Position numbers and translations under genes: made by a program. Positions 16,740 to 24,368 of a DNA stretch of 64,000 bases are shown here, one piece after another. The DNA comes from Roseateles sp. Its GTDB lineage: Bacteria > Pseudomonadota > Gammaproteobacteria > Burkholderiales > Burkholderiaceae_C. Each line of letters begins with the position of its first letter. Position 1 is the first letter of the stretch. Location of the stretch: NCBI GenBank assembly GCA_019234295.1, contig JAFALK010000083.1, positions 1 to 64,000 of the forward strand, written 5' to 3'. The notes under the pieces were generated by a model. It was not told the DNA's origin, did no database searches, and saw only the letters and a list, made by a program, of their open reading frames with translations.

Positions 16740-17064
16740 TCGTGCATTGTCGCGACTGCGGTCCTACCGAATCACGCGCGCGACGGCCGTCCGAAGGCGT
16801 TCAGCCGGCCATTACTCATCGAATCAGCTCCTCGACCACACCGCCAGCGCAATCGGCCGCATCGCTGCAGTGCTCAAAGCTCGATTGGGCCGGCCAGCTT
16901 CGCCCTGACATCCTGAAGACGCCGCCTCTGCAGTAGACGAAACGCTGCTCAGACCCCAGGGCCTTTTGCAATTGGTGCAGGTAAAGGATCGAGACCAGGC
17001 CCCGTGCCATCCTTGCGTGCAAGCACGTCTGCGCGAGAGCGGCTGATGGATCCCCGTGCAGTGC
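16740..17064. other. Unassigned stretch between UPF0060 gene and murQ
   Basis: No intact gene was found. A minus-strand frame ending near 16816 has a Cys-rich end (EHCSDAADCAGGVVEEL) that loosely recalls C-termini of MerR-type metal regulators. The rest does not match and there is no DNA-binding domain, so at most it is a remnant. Confidence 0.35.
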
Positions 17065-17946
17065 CTAGGCGGCCAGCGCCGCGCGCACGCTGCCGTGCGC
17101 CGCATCGAGCCGATGCTTCGCCTCGGCCGGCGTGGTGCGGAGCTTGATGACCACGATGGCCCACTTCACGCTTTGTGCACACTGGTCCAGTGTCGCGCGG
17201 GCCGTGGCCTCGTCGCAGCCAGTGGCACGCATGGTCAGCGCCACTGTGCGGCGCACGAGCTTTGCGTTGGTGGCCTGCACATCCACCATCAGGTTGCCGT
17301 AGACCTTGTTCAACTTGACCATCAAGCTGGACGAGAAGGTGTTCAGCGCCATCTTCTGGGCACTGCCGGCCTTGAGCCGCGTGCTGCCGGAGATGACCTC
17401 GGGGCCCGTGTCCAGGGTGATGCCGATGTCGGCGGCGGCGGTCACCGGCGCGTCCGGGTTGTTGGCGAAGCCCAGGGTGAGCGCACCGGCGGCGCGGCCG
17501 GCCTCGATGGCACCCAGCACATAGGGCGTGCCGCCCGAGGCGGCCAGGGCCAGCAGCACGTCGTTGGGCGTGGGCTTGAGGGCTGCGATGTCGGAGGCAC
17601 CCAGGGCGCGGTCGTCCTCGGCGCCTTCGACGGCCTTGAACATGGCGCCTTCGCCGCCGGCCAGCACCGCTACGGCGCGCTCGCGCGGCCAGCCGAAGGT
17701 GGGCGGCAGTTCCACACTGTCGAGCACGCCGAGGCGGCCCGAGGTGCCGGCGCCGGCGTAGAGCAGCCGGCCGCCGGCGCGGATGCGCGGTAGTGCGGCG
17801 TCCAGCGCCTTCTGCAGCTGGGGCAGGGCGGCGCGCACGGCCTCGACCGCGGCGATCTGGTCGTCGATAAAAGCGGCCAGCAGGTTGGCCGAGGGGTAGA
17901 GGTCCAGGTCGGCGTGCGAACTGCTAGGGGTTTCGGTCTTGAGCAT
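17065..17946 (-). CDS. murQ: N-acetylmuramic acid 6-phosphate etherase
   Basis: A 293-residue SIS-domain enzyme. MurQ cleaves the lactyl ether of MurNAc-6-phosphate to GlcNAc-6-phosphate and D-lactate in cell-wall sugar recycling. Signatures present: GGRLLYAGAGTSGRLGVLDSVELPPTFG (sugar-phosphate loop), ALAASGGTPYVLGAI, TGPEVISGSTRLKAGSAQKMALN with catalytic-region residues, and VYGNLMVDVQATNAKL. The Met at 17946 is preceded by an AGGAC site; the longer frame overlaps the upstream regulator gene. It lies 38 bases downstream of a GntR/UTRA gene on the same strand. No anhydro-MurNAc kinase or PTS gene is in the window, so the substrate source is encoded elsewhere. Confidence 0.94.
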   Translation of the reverse strand: MLKTETPSSSHADLDLYPSANLLAAFIDDQIAAVEAVRAALPQLQKALDAALPRIRAGGRLLYAGAGTSGRLGVLDSVELPPTFGWPRERAVAVLAGGEGAMFKAVEGAEDDRALGASDIAALKPTPNDVLLALAASGGTPYVLGAIEAGRAAGALTLGFANNPDAPVTAAADIGITLDTGPEVISGSTRLKAGSAQKMALNTFSSSLMVKLNKVYGNLMVDVQATNAKLVRRTVALTMRATGCDEATARATLDQCAQSVKWAIVVIKLRTTPAEAKHRLDAAHGSVRAALAA

Positions 17947-17984
17947 GGTGTCCTGACGATGTTCGGTATGGCTTGATTGGGCCT

Positions 17985-18749
17985 TCAAGGGATGCGCATC
18001 TCGACGACGTAGTCGTACATGTCGCCGCGGTAGGTGGACCGCGTCCATTCGACGGGCTTGCCGTCCGCGCTGTAGGAGAAGCGCTCCATCTCCAGCACTG
18101 GCGAGCCGAGCGGGACTTCCAGGGTCTGGGCCACGGATTCGTTCGCAATGCCGGCACGAACCCGCTGCAGGGCACGCACAGGCGCACGGCCGCGATCGCG
18201 AATCGCGCCGTAGAGCGAGTCGCCGAAATCGGTTCGGAAGTCCACCAGGACAGCGGCCACGACGGCGAGCTCGATGGCGATCGGTTCGTCATTGGCCAGG
18301 CGCACACGGTTGACTCGGCACACGCGCTCGGTCAAGGACAGGCTCAGCGCGAACGCTTCCTGGGTGTTGGCCTGCTCGATTTCGCGCTTGAGCCAGATCG
18401 AGCTCGGCGTGAGGCCGCGCCGCCGCATGTCGTCGGAGAAACTGGCCAGCTCGGTCAGCGGCTCCACCAGCCGGCCCGCGACGAAGGTTCCCGAGCCCTG
18501 GCGGACCTTGAGAAGCCCCTCCTGGGTCAACTCTTCGACGGCCTTGCGGACGGTCTGCCGGGAAACGGACACCAGCTGCGCCAGATCCCGCTCCGGCGGC
18601 AGCGGCACGCCGACGCTCAGGCGGCCCTGCTGGATGGCCTGGCGCAAACAGGTGGCCAGACGCACGTACAGCGGCCCCTGCCCGGGCGAGCCTCGGGCCA
18701 ACTCCTGCCCCAGGGAGGCGAAAACGGCTGAAAACACATCACCTTGCAT
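17985..18749 (-). CDS. GntR-family regulator with UTRA domain, probable murQ regulator
   Basis: A 254-residue HutC-subfamily regulator. The N-terminal winged helix (residues about 20-90: LYVRLATCLRQAI, LPPERDLAQLVSVSRQTVRKAVEEL, GLLKVRQGSGTFV) is followed by a UTRA ligand-binding domain (about 110-250: NEPIA-like segment, VPLGSPVLEMERFSYS, WTRSTYRGDMYDYVVEM). UTRA domains of this type commonly bind amino-sugar phosphates, which fits the murQ gene 38 bases downstream. The Met at 18749 was chosen because the longer frame would run through the operator region. Two palindromes of the TGGTACCA/TACCAATTGGTA type lie just upstream. Confidence 0.88.
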   Translation of the reverse strand: MQGDVFSAVFASLGQELARGSPGQGPLYVRLATCLRQAIQQGRLSVGVPLPPERDLAQLVSVSRQTVRKAVEELTQEGLLKVRQGSGTFVAGRLVEPLTELASFSDDMRRRGLTPSSIWLKREIEQANTQEAFALSLSLTERVCRVNRVRLANDEPIAIELAVVAAVLVDFRTDFGDSLYGAIRDRGRAPVRALQRVRAGIANESVAQTLEVPLGSPVLEMERFSYSADGKPVEWTRSTYRGDMYDYVVEMRIP

Positions 18750-18802
18750 CTCAATGGGTGTCGGCGCATCGAGCGTCGCGACACTGTCGGAAAAGGGTGT
18801 AA

Positions 18803-18887
18803 TGGTACCAATTAAGTACCATTTGGATGGCGGCGGTATTGTTAATTTTGCAGGGTACGAGAGACGGGTATCTCGTACCAATTGGTA
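18803..18887. promoter_or_regulatory. Two palindromic operators between the GntR gene and the acyl-CoA dehydrogenase
   Basis: TGGTACCA (18803-18810), extended by a GTACCA half-site ending at 18821, and TACCAATTGGTA (18876-18887) are perfect palindromes sharing TACCAATT/GGTAC elements. GntR/HutC proteins bind such GGTAC-type sites. Their place in the 176-base divergent spacer suggests autoregulation and possible control of both genes. Symmetry is seen; binding is inferred. Confidence 0.6.
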
Positions 18888-18925
18888 TCTCTTCGTCAGG
18901 ATGAGGGCGGTGAGAATCGGGCCCG

Positions 18926-20701
18926 ATGAGAGACACCATCGACTTCCTGCTGTTCGACTGGTTGCAGGCTGACGCCTTGGCTACGCGCGAACGTTTCGCC
19001 GAGCATTCGCGTGAGACCTTCAGCGCTGTGCTCGACACCTGTGTGCGCATCGCGCGCGACAAGTTCGCACCCGCCAACCGTCTGATCGACACCGAGGAGC
19101 CCCGTTTCGACGGCGAGCACGTGCATTTGCCCCGCGCCACTCACGAGGCCGTGGCCGCCTACGCCGACAGCGGCATGCTGGCGGCCGCCCAGGATTACGA
19201 GCTGGGCGGCATGCAACTGCCCTGCGTTGTGGAGATGGCCGGCAATGCCTTCTTCAGCCGCGCCAGCGTTGGCCTGAGCGCCTATGCCATGCTGACCAGC
19301 GGCAACGCCAGTTTGCTGATGGCGCACGGCACGCCCCTGCAACGCGAGGTCTTCGCCAAGAAGGAGTTCGCCGGGCGCTGGCTCGGCACCATGTGCCTGT
19401 CCGAACCGCAAGCGGGTTCCTCGCTGTCGGATATCACCACCCGCGCCGAGCTCGACGACGCGAACGATCTGCTCGGCCCACGCTACCGCCTGCGTGGCAA
19501 CAAGATGTGGATCTCGGGTGGTGAGCACGAGCTGAGCGAGAACATCGTCCACCTCGTGCTGGCCAAGATACCCGGGCCGGATGGGCAGCTCGTGCCCGGC
19601 ACGCGCGGCATCTCGCTCTTTATCGTGCCCAAGTGGCTGGTGAGTCCGCACGGTGAACTGACCGGCGAGCGCAACGATGTGAAGGTCGCTGGACTCAACC
19701 ACAAGCTCGGCTACCGCGGAACGAGCAACTGCCTGCTGAATTTTGGCGAGCGGGGCGGTGCCATCGGCTACCTCGTCGGCCAGCCCGGCGAGGGCTTGCG
19801 ATGCATGTTCCACATGATGAACGAGGCGCGCATCGGCGTGGGCCTCGGTGCCGTGATGCTGGGCATGGCGGGCTTTGAAACCAGCCTCGAATACGCCAGG
19901 CAGCGGCCGCAGGGCCGGCCCATCGGGGCGAAGGGCAAGGATGCTTCGCAAGCCCAACGCCCCATCGTCGAGCACGCCGATGTGCGGCGCATGCTCCTTG
20001 CGCAGAAAAGCTACGTGGAGGGCGGCCTCGCGCTGGAGCTTTACTGCGCGCGTCTGGTTGACGAGCTTCACACGGGCGACGACAGGCCTGGCGCGCAGGC
20101 CCTGCTTGACGTGCTGATACCGATTGCCAAGAGCTGGCCCAGCGAGTGGTGCTTGGAGGCCAACTCGCTGGCCATTCAAGTGCTGGGCGGCTACGGTTAC
20201 ACGCGCGACTTTCCCGTGGAGCAGCACTGGCGCGACAACCGCCTCAACATGATCCACGAAGGAACGCACGGCATCCAGGGCCAGGACCTGCTGGGCCGCA
20301 AGGTGGTGCAAAACGGCGGCGCCTCGCTTGCCGCCCTGACCGCACGAGTGCAGTACACCGCCGAGCGCGCGACGACCGCAGGCTGGGCCGCGCAGGCGAG
20401 CCAGTTGATGGCGGCGCTGGGCAAGGCGAGCGACGCCACGCAGCAGGCCTGGAGCACGGGCAATGCCGAAGAGGCGCTGGCCAATGCCACGCCCTATCTG
20501 CAGGCCTTTGGTCACACCGTGATCGCCTGGCTGTGGCTGGACGTGGTACTGGCGCTCAAGAGCGACGGCGACTTCGCGCAGGGCAAGCGCGCCGCTGCCC
20601 GCTACTTCTATGCCTACGAGCTGCCCAAGATCGGCGCGTGGCTCGACGTGGTGGCGCGACGCGAGCCGCTATGCCGGGAGATGAAGACCGAATGGTTTTG
20701 A
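18926..20701 (+). CDS. Acyl-CoA dehydrogenase family protein (FadE-like, long form)
   Basis: A 591-residue flavoenzyme introducing the alpha-beta double bond into acyl-CoA. It has the N-terminal helical domain, the middle beta domain with LGTMCLSEPQAGSSLSDI and NKMWISGGEHELSENIVHLVLAK, and the helical C domain. The probable catalytic Glu lies in MIHEGTHGIQGQDLLGRKV. A C-terminal extension of about 120 residues is typical of the 590-600 residue class also seen at 37965. The start at 18926 gives MRDTIDFLLFDWL, matching the family N-terminus. It is transcribed divergently from the GntR-murQ pair and shares the operator-containing spacer. The specific acyl chain is unknown. Confidence 0.9.
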   Translation: MRDTIDFLLFDWLQADALATRERFAEHSRETFSAVLDTCVRIARDKFAPANRLIDTEEPRFDGEHVHLPRATHEAVAAYADSGMLAAAQDYELGGMQLPCVVEMAGNAFFSRASVGLSAYAMLTSGNASLLMAHGTPLQREVFAKKEFAGRWLGTMCLSEPQAGSSLSDITTRAELDDANDLLGPRYRLRGNKMWISGGEHELSENIVHLVLAKIPGPDGQLVPGTRGISLFIVPKWLVSPHGELTGERNDVKVAGLNHKLGYRGTSNCLLNFGERGGAIGYLVGQPGEGLRCMFHMMNEARIGVGLGAVMLGMAGFETSLEYARQRPQGRPIGAKGKDASQAQRPIVEHADVRRMLLAQKSYVEGGLALELYCARLVDELHTGDDRPGAQALLDVLIPIAKSWPSEWCLEANSLAIQVLGGYGYTRDFPVEQHWRDNRLNMIHEGTHGIQGQDLLGRKVVQNGGASLAALTARVQYTAERATTAGWAAQASQLMAALGKASDATQQAWSTGNAEEALANATPYLQAFGHTVIAWLWLDVVLALKSDGDFAQGKRAAARYFYAYELPKIGAWLDVVARREPLCREMKTEWF

Positions 20702-20827
20702 GCTGAAGAGCTGGGGCTCCGTCAACACGGTCGCGAATTGCGTTTTCTCAAGCTGTATCGGGGAGCCGGCGCCGAGAGTCGTGACATGGGCCCCTAAAGG
20801 GCTCGTACGACTGAGAGGGGAGAGGGA

Positions 20828-21649
20828 ATGGCATTCACTCTGCATTCCACCGAGACCGAGGCGGCACCTGCCGACGGATTCGAGTTCCTGGATACCGGGC
20901 ACCGCCGCGCCCTCGCAGAGCTCGGCAGCTTGCGCACTCTGATCGAGACCATGCGAGCGTCCGGCCTTAACGCCCGGCTGCGAGAGGACTTGACCGAAGT
21001 CGGTCAGTTCTTCGACGAGTTCTCGCACGAGCATCACCTCGACGAGGAAAAGCATGTCTTCCCGCGCCTGATCGCGGATCGAGACCCCGAGGCTGTCAAC
21101 GCGGTCCGCTGCCTGCTTGAGGATCATTTCTGGCTCGAGGAAGACTGGCGCGAACTCAGTGCCCAACTCAAGGCGCTGGCCCGGGGCGAGGAGGTCGATC
21201 TGGACCAACTGGCCGACAACGCCACCGTATTTGCCGGCCTGCTGCAGGCACATATGGTCTTCGAGGAGACCTACGTCTACCCGCGCGCACGAGCGTCGGT
21301 CGACACGAGGTTGCGCCTGGAAATGGGCCGGGAGATCGCCGCACGGCGCGTCCGCGGGCGTGTTCCGCCCCAAGGCGTGGCCGCACTGGACGCTGAACAG
21401 CTGGACTGGCTGCGGGCGCGACTGATCGAGCGTGAAGCGGTTCTGCGCCGCGCCATGCTCGAGGACGAAGTCCGCATCCAGGCTGTGGAGCGATCCGAGC
21501 TAGAGGACCTGCGCGAGGCTCTCGGGCGCATTGCTGACGGCCGGTACGGGATTTGCGCAGATTGCGGCAGCGCCTTGCTGCTGAGTCAGTTGCTGACGCA
21601 GCCCGAAAGCTCGCTGTGCGCGGCTTGCCGCGCGAGCTACTTCAAGTAG
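20828..21649 (+). CDS. Hemerythrin-like domain fused to a DksA/TraR-type zinc finger
   Basis: A 273-residue protein with two recognisable parts. Residues about 20-160 are a hemerythrin/HHE-type four-helix bundle with likely iron ligands (GHRRALAEL, EFSHEHHLDEEKHVFPRL, EDHFWLEEDW, HMVFEETYVYPRA). Residues about 195-273 resemble the C-terminal half of DksA/TraR proteins: a coiled segment, EDLREALGRIADGRYGICADCG and a C4-type finger (CADC and CAAC pairs). HHE domains sense or store oxygen, iron or NO; DksA fingers contact RNA polymerase. The fusion may couple an oxidative or NO signal to transcription (inference). The gene is preceded by a purine-rich site and ends overlapping rcnR by 13 bases. 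Confidence 0.82.
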   Translation: MAFTLHSTETEAAPADGFEFLDTGHRRALAELGSLRTLIETMRASGLNARLREDLTEVGQFFDEFSHEHHLDEEKHVFPRLIADRDPEAVNAVRCLLEDHFWLEEDWRELSAQLKALARGEEVDLDQLADNATVFAGLLQAHMVFEETYVYPRARASVDTRLRLEMGREIAARRVRGRVPPQGVAALDAEQLDWLRARLIEREAVLRRAMLEDEVRIQAVERSELEDLREALGRIADGRYGICADCGSALLLSQLLTQPESSLCAACRASYFK

Positions 21650-21918
21650 GTGCGCAGGACCGTCACCACTTCCTCGATCTCGTCGTGCCGCTGCTCAGCG
21701 GAGATGTCTTCGGCCGCCACGTGTTCACGCAGGTGGCCCTCGATGACTTCGGCCATGAGTCCGGCCACGGCCCCTCGGATCGCGGCGATCTGCTGGAGCA
21801 CCCGGCCGCAATCCATGTCTTCGCCGGACTCGATCAGCCGTTCGAGCGCGTCGGCCTGGCCTTTGATCCTTCGCACGCGAGCAATCAAGCCCTTTTGGCC
21901 TTTTACGGTGTGGGTCAT
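21637..21918 (-). CDS. rcnR: Nickel/cobalt-responsive repressor RcnR
   Basis: A 93-residue all-helical CsoR/RcnR-family repressor. It follows E. coli RcnR closely: start MTH (His3 ligand), a Cys in helix 2 (DMDCGRVLQQIAAIRGAV) and the pair in VIEGHLREHV, giving the RcnR-type His/Cys/His/His set. This differs from the CsoR copper site or FrmR formaldehyde site. RcnR represses rcnA until Ni(II) or Co(II) binds. The Met at 21918 is required for the His3 ligand; the longer frame upstream is spurious. It is divergent from rcnA, with a TACT-G4-AAG-AGTA operator between them. Its 3' end overlaps the hemerythrin gene. Confidence 0.9.
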   Translation of the reverse strand: MTHTVKGQKGLIARVRRIKGQADALERLIESGEDMDCGRVLQQIAAIRGAVAGLMAEVIEGHLREHVAAEDISAEQRHDEIEEVVTVLRTYLK

Positions 21919-21935
21919 GAGAACATGGTTTAGGG

Positions 21936-21950
21936 TACTGGGGAAGAGTA
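21936..21950. promoter_or_regulatory. RcnR operator between rcnR and rcnA
   Basis: TACTGGGGAAGAGTA is a G-tract flanked by inverted TACT/AGTA arms, as in known RcnR type-1 operators. It lies 17 bases upstream of the rcnR start and 50 upstream of rcnA, so one site can control both. The match was read by eye. Confidence 0.72.
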
Positions 21951-22000
21951 CCTTTGTTTTGACTTGAATGGCGCGCCAGGTGGCGCGTGTGCCAACGATC

Positions 22001-23120
22001 ATGACTGATTTCGCATCCCTTCTCCAGCAGGGCAATGTTTGGCTGTTTGTCCCCAGTGCCATCCTGCTGGGCGCCTTGCACGGCCTGGAGCCCGGTCATT
22101 CAAAGACCATGATGGCGGCGTTCATCGTCGCGATCCGAGGCACCATGACGCAGGCTGTGCTGCTGGGCTTGTCGGCCACGCTGTCTCACACGGCGGTCGT
22201 CTGGCTCGTTGCCCTCGCCGGCCTGTACTTCGGTCGCAACTGGAATGCCGAAGCAACCGAGCCGTATTTCCAGGTCGCTTCAGCCGTTCTCATCGTCGGC
22301 GTCGCCGCCTGGATGCTTTGGAGGACCTGGCGCGATCAACACGCTGCTGAGCATGACCACGACCACGCCCACGACCACGGACCTCAGCACGATCATGATG
22401 CCCCCGCAGCGCGTCAACACCGGGCATGGAGTCGTCCGCCTCGAGATCTTCGAGTCCGGCGTGCCCCCGCGCTTGCGTCTTTACAGCGAGAGAGGCCACA
22501 GCTGGTCCGCTGAAGACGTGGAAGTCACGACAACCCGTTCGGACGGAGCAACGCAAGTCTTCCGTTTCGTTCAGCGTGAGGGCTTCGTCGAATCGGTGGA
22601 CGAGATTGCCGAGCCGCATGCGTTCGATGCGCGTCTCAGTCTTGGGCACGAAGGGCACCGGCACGATTTCGACCTCGTCTACCAGGAGCATGAGCACGCC
22701 CACGAAGGGCTCGAGGTCGGCGACCTGGAGTACCAGGACGCCCATGAGCGGGCCCATGCCAACGACATCAAGAAGCGCTTCGCCAACCGCGAGGTGACGA
22801 CCGGGCAGATCATCGTGTTTGGCCTCACGGGTGGGCTCGTTCCATGCCCGGCCTCGATCACCGTGTTGCTCTTGTGTCTGCAGCTCAAGAACTTCACGCT
22901 CGGAGCCGCGCTGGTGCTGTGCTTCAGCATCGGCCTGGCCCTGACCATGGTGGTCTCGGGCGCCGTCGCCGCGCTGAGCGTCAAGCATGTCTCGAAGCGC
23001 TGGAGCGGCTTCGGGGAATTTGCGCGCAAGGCGCCTTACTTCTCGGGCGGACTGATTCTGCTCGTCGGGCTATACCTTGGCGCGGCAGGTGTCAGCCATC
23101 TGATCAATCCAGCACTTTGA
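22001..23120 (+). pseudogene. rcnA: Nickel/cobalt efflux protein RcnA, interrupted by a one-base frameshift
   Basis: RcnA exports Ni(II) and Co(II) through the inner membrane. The first part (from 22001) has LLGALHGLEPGHSKTMMAAFIVA and LSATLSHTAVVW, then a His/Asp-rich loop (EHDHDHAHDHGPQHDHD). After that loop the frame is lost. The rest continues one frame over: VNTGHGVVRLEIFESGVPPRLRLY, a second His-rich stretch, then transmembrane helices with GLTGGLVPCPASITVLLLCLQL and the end SHLINPAL. Removing one C from the run of five at 22401-22405 joins the frames exactly. Either the gene is broken, the run is hypervariable, or there is a sequencing error. All other family features are intact, so recent change or error is likely. 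Confidence 0.85.
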
Positions 23121-23760
23121 CTTTGATGTTCCGGAAGTGCGTCTCGCTCCCCGGGTCATGCCCCTGGAGTGCGAAGGTGCCGTGCGCGAGCAGCCGTTCC
23201 TCCAGACCCTTGGCGCGCGGCGGATGGGCTTCTTGCGTGTAGTCCACGATCAGCTTGCCGTTGATGCGCGTCACCACGTGCATGCCTTCGACGCGGATGG
23301 TCATCGTCTGCCACTCGCCGTCGGGCGCGGTCACCTCCGGATAGTCCACCACGCCCCACAAGCCGCCAGTGCGGCTCGGGTCGCTGTGCGTGTTGTTGAC
23401 TTGCACCTCGTAGCCCTTGCTTGGCCAGCCTGCTTCCTGCCATTGGGTGTGGAAATAAACGCCAGAGTTGGCGTGGGGGAACGTCATCAGGTCGACCTTG
23501 AGCTCGAAGTTCTTGAAGTCGTGGTTGGCGACGGAGCCGAGGTAGAAGAGGTGGGAGCGCGGGCCTTTCACGATGATCATGCCCTCGCGCACGCTGAAAG
23601 TGCCCGGCGCGTCGCTGGCGCGCCAGTCGGCAATGGACTGGCCGTCGAAGAGCAGCTGCCAGCCTTCGGCCTTCTCGGTGGCGCTCAGCGTGTTGGGGGC
23701 ATCGGCAGCCGTGGCGGCGAAGGATGCGAAGGCGAGCGAGAGCAGAACACGACGTTTCAT
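23104..23760 (-). CDS. Exported DUF1080 (3-keto-disaccharide hydrolase-type) protein
   Basis: A 218-residue protein with a Sec signal peptide (cleavage near ATAA, residue about 19) and a DUF1080 jelly-roll domain. Motifs: WQLLFDGQSIADWRA, FSVREGMIIVKG, HDFKNFELKVDL, NSGVYFHTQW, GYEVQVNNTH, TGGLWGV and the C-terminal ALQGHDPGSETHFRNIKVK. Recent work places DUF1080 members among enzymes acting on 3-keto-glycosides, mainly cleaving glycosidic bonds after 3-oxidation. It is the last gene of a nine-gene operon, overlapping the upstream gene by one base (TGATG). That operon also holds a GMC dehydrogenase and sugar isomerases. Its stop overlaps the end of rcnA by 17 bases on the other strand. Confidence 0.85.
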   Translation of the reverse strand: MKRRVLLSLAFASFAATAADAPNTLSATEKAEGWQLLFDGQSIADWRASDAPGTFSVREGMIIVKGPRSHLFYLGSVANHDFKNFELKVDLMTFPHANSGVYFHTQWQEAGWPSKGYEVQVNNTHSDPSRTGGLWGVVDYPEVTAPDGEWQTMTIRVEGMHVVTRINGKLIVDYTQEAHPPRAKGLEERLLAHGTFALQGHDPGSETHFRNIKVKVLD

Positions 23761-24368
23761 CAGGAGACTCCAACGATCTTGAGCACGGCGGCGGGCGGGC
23801 CGTCGAAGGTTTGCGAAGGGGTGTTGCCCACGTAGCCGAGATCCTTCATGCCTTCGGGCGTCGTGTAGAAGCCGCCGGCCGTGAGGTCACGGAAGCGGGC
23901 GAAGAAATTCACCTGCTCGACGAGGGGCGAATCCTTGGCCACTGGCGAGCAGATCGTGTCGGCGATCTGCGATTGCTGGGCGGCGGTAGCTGCGGCGAAG
24001 ACGACGCCGAAGCGCCGCTCGCTCTCGGCATCGAGCCAGGCCAGGCCTTTGAGGACGAGGGCCCGGTCGTGCTTCTGGTCTTCGTAGGGCGCGCTGATCC
24101 ATTCGTCGATGAAGGCCTCCACCTTCAGCTCAGCGGCGCTCGGCGAGCGATCGTCGGCCGGGATGATGAGGCCACACAGGGCCGAGGCACAGCGGCGCTC
24201 GCGCTCGGTGAAGGAGAGCGGCCAGAGATCGCCGCTCTTGTAGCGGCGCACCACGTCCGGATCCGAGCCGATGCCGGACACCGGCTTGGCAGTGGGCTTG
24301 GCGCTTGCGAGCGCGGGGCTGCTTGCCGAGGCGGCGAGCAACCACTGAAGTGAGGTGCGGCGGTCCAT
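23760..24368 (-). CDS. Gluconate 2-dehydrogenase subunit 3-type (gamma) protein with Tat-like signal
   Basis: A 202-residue small subunit of membrane-linked GMC sugar dehydrogenases. The N-terminus carries a twin-Arg sequence, DRRTSLQWLLAA, followed by a hydrophobic segment and ALASA. In characterised FAD-sugar dehydrogenases the gamma subunit supplies the Tat signal for the catalytic subunit, which lacks one. The core (FTERERRCASALCGLIIPADDRSPSA, EAFIDEW, LKGLAWLDAESERRFG, FFARFRDLTAGGFYTTPEGMKDLGYVGN) is typical of the family. It directly abuts the GMC gene, with which it should form a complex. No cytochrome c subunit follows, so the electron route is unclear. Confidence 0.87.
   Translation of the reverse strand: MDRRTSLQWLLAASASSPALASAKPTAKPVSGIGSDPDVVRRYKSGDLWPLSFTERERRCASALCGLIIPADDRSPSAAELKVEAFIDEWISAPYEDQKHDRALVLKGLAWLDAESERRFGVVFAAATAAQQSQIADTICSPVAKDSPLVEQVNFFARFRDLTAGGFYTTPEGMKDLGYVGNTPSQTFDGPPAAVLKIVGVS

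Noticed and set aside
16816..17022. Possible MerR-type metal regulator remnant
   Set aside because: Only a short Cys-containing end is suggestive. No helix-turn-helix or dimerisation helix is present, so no gene was called.
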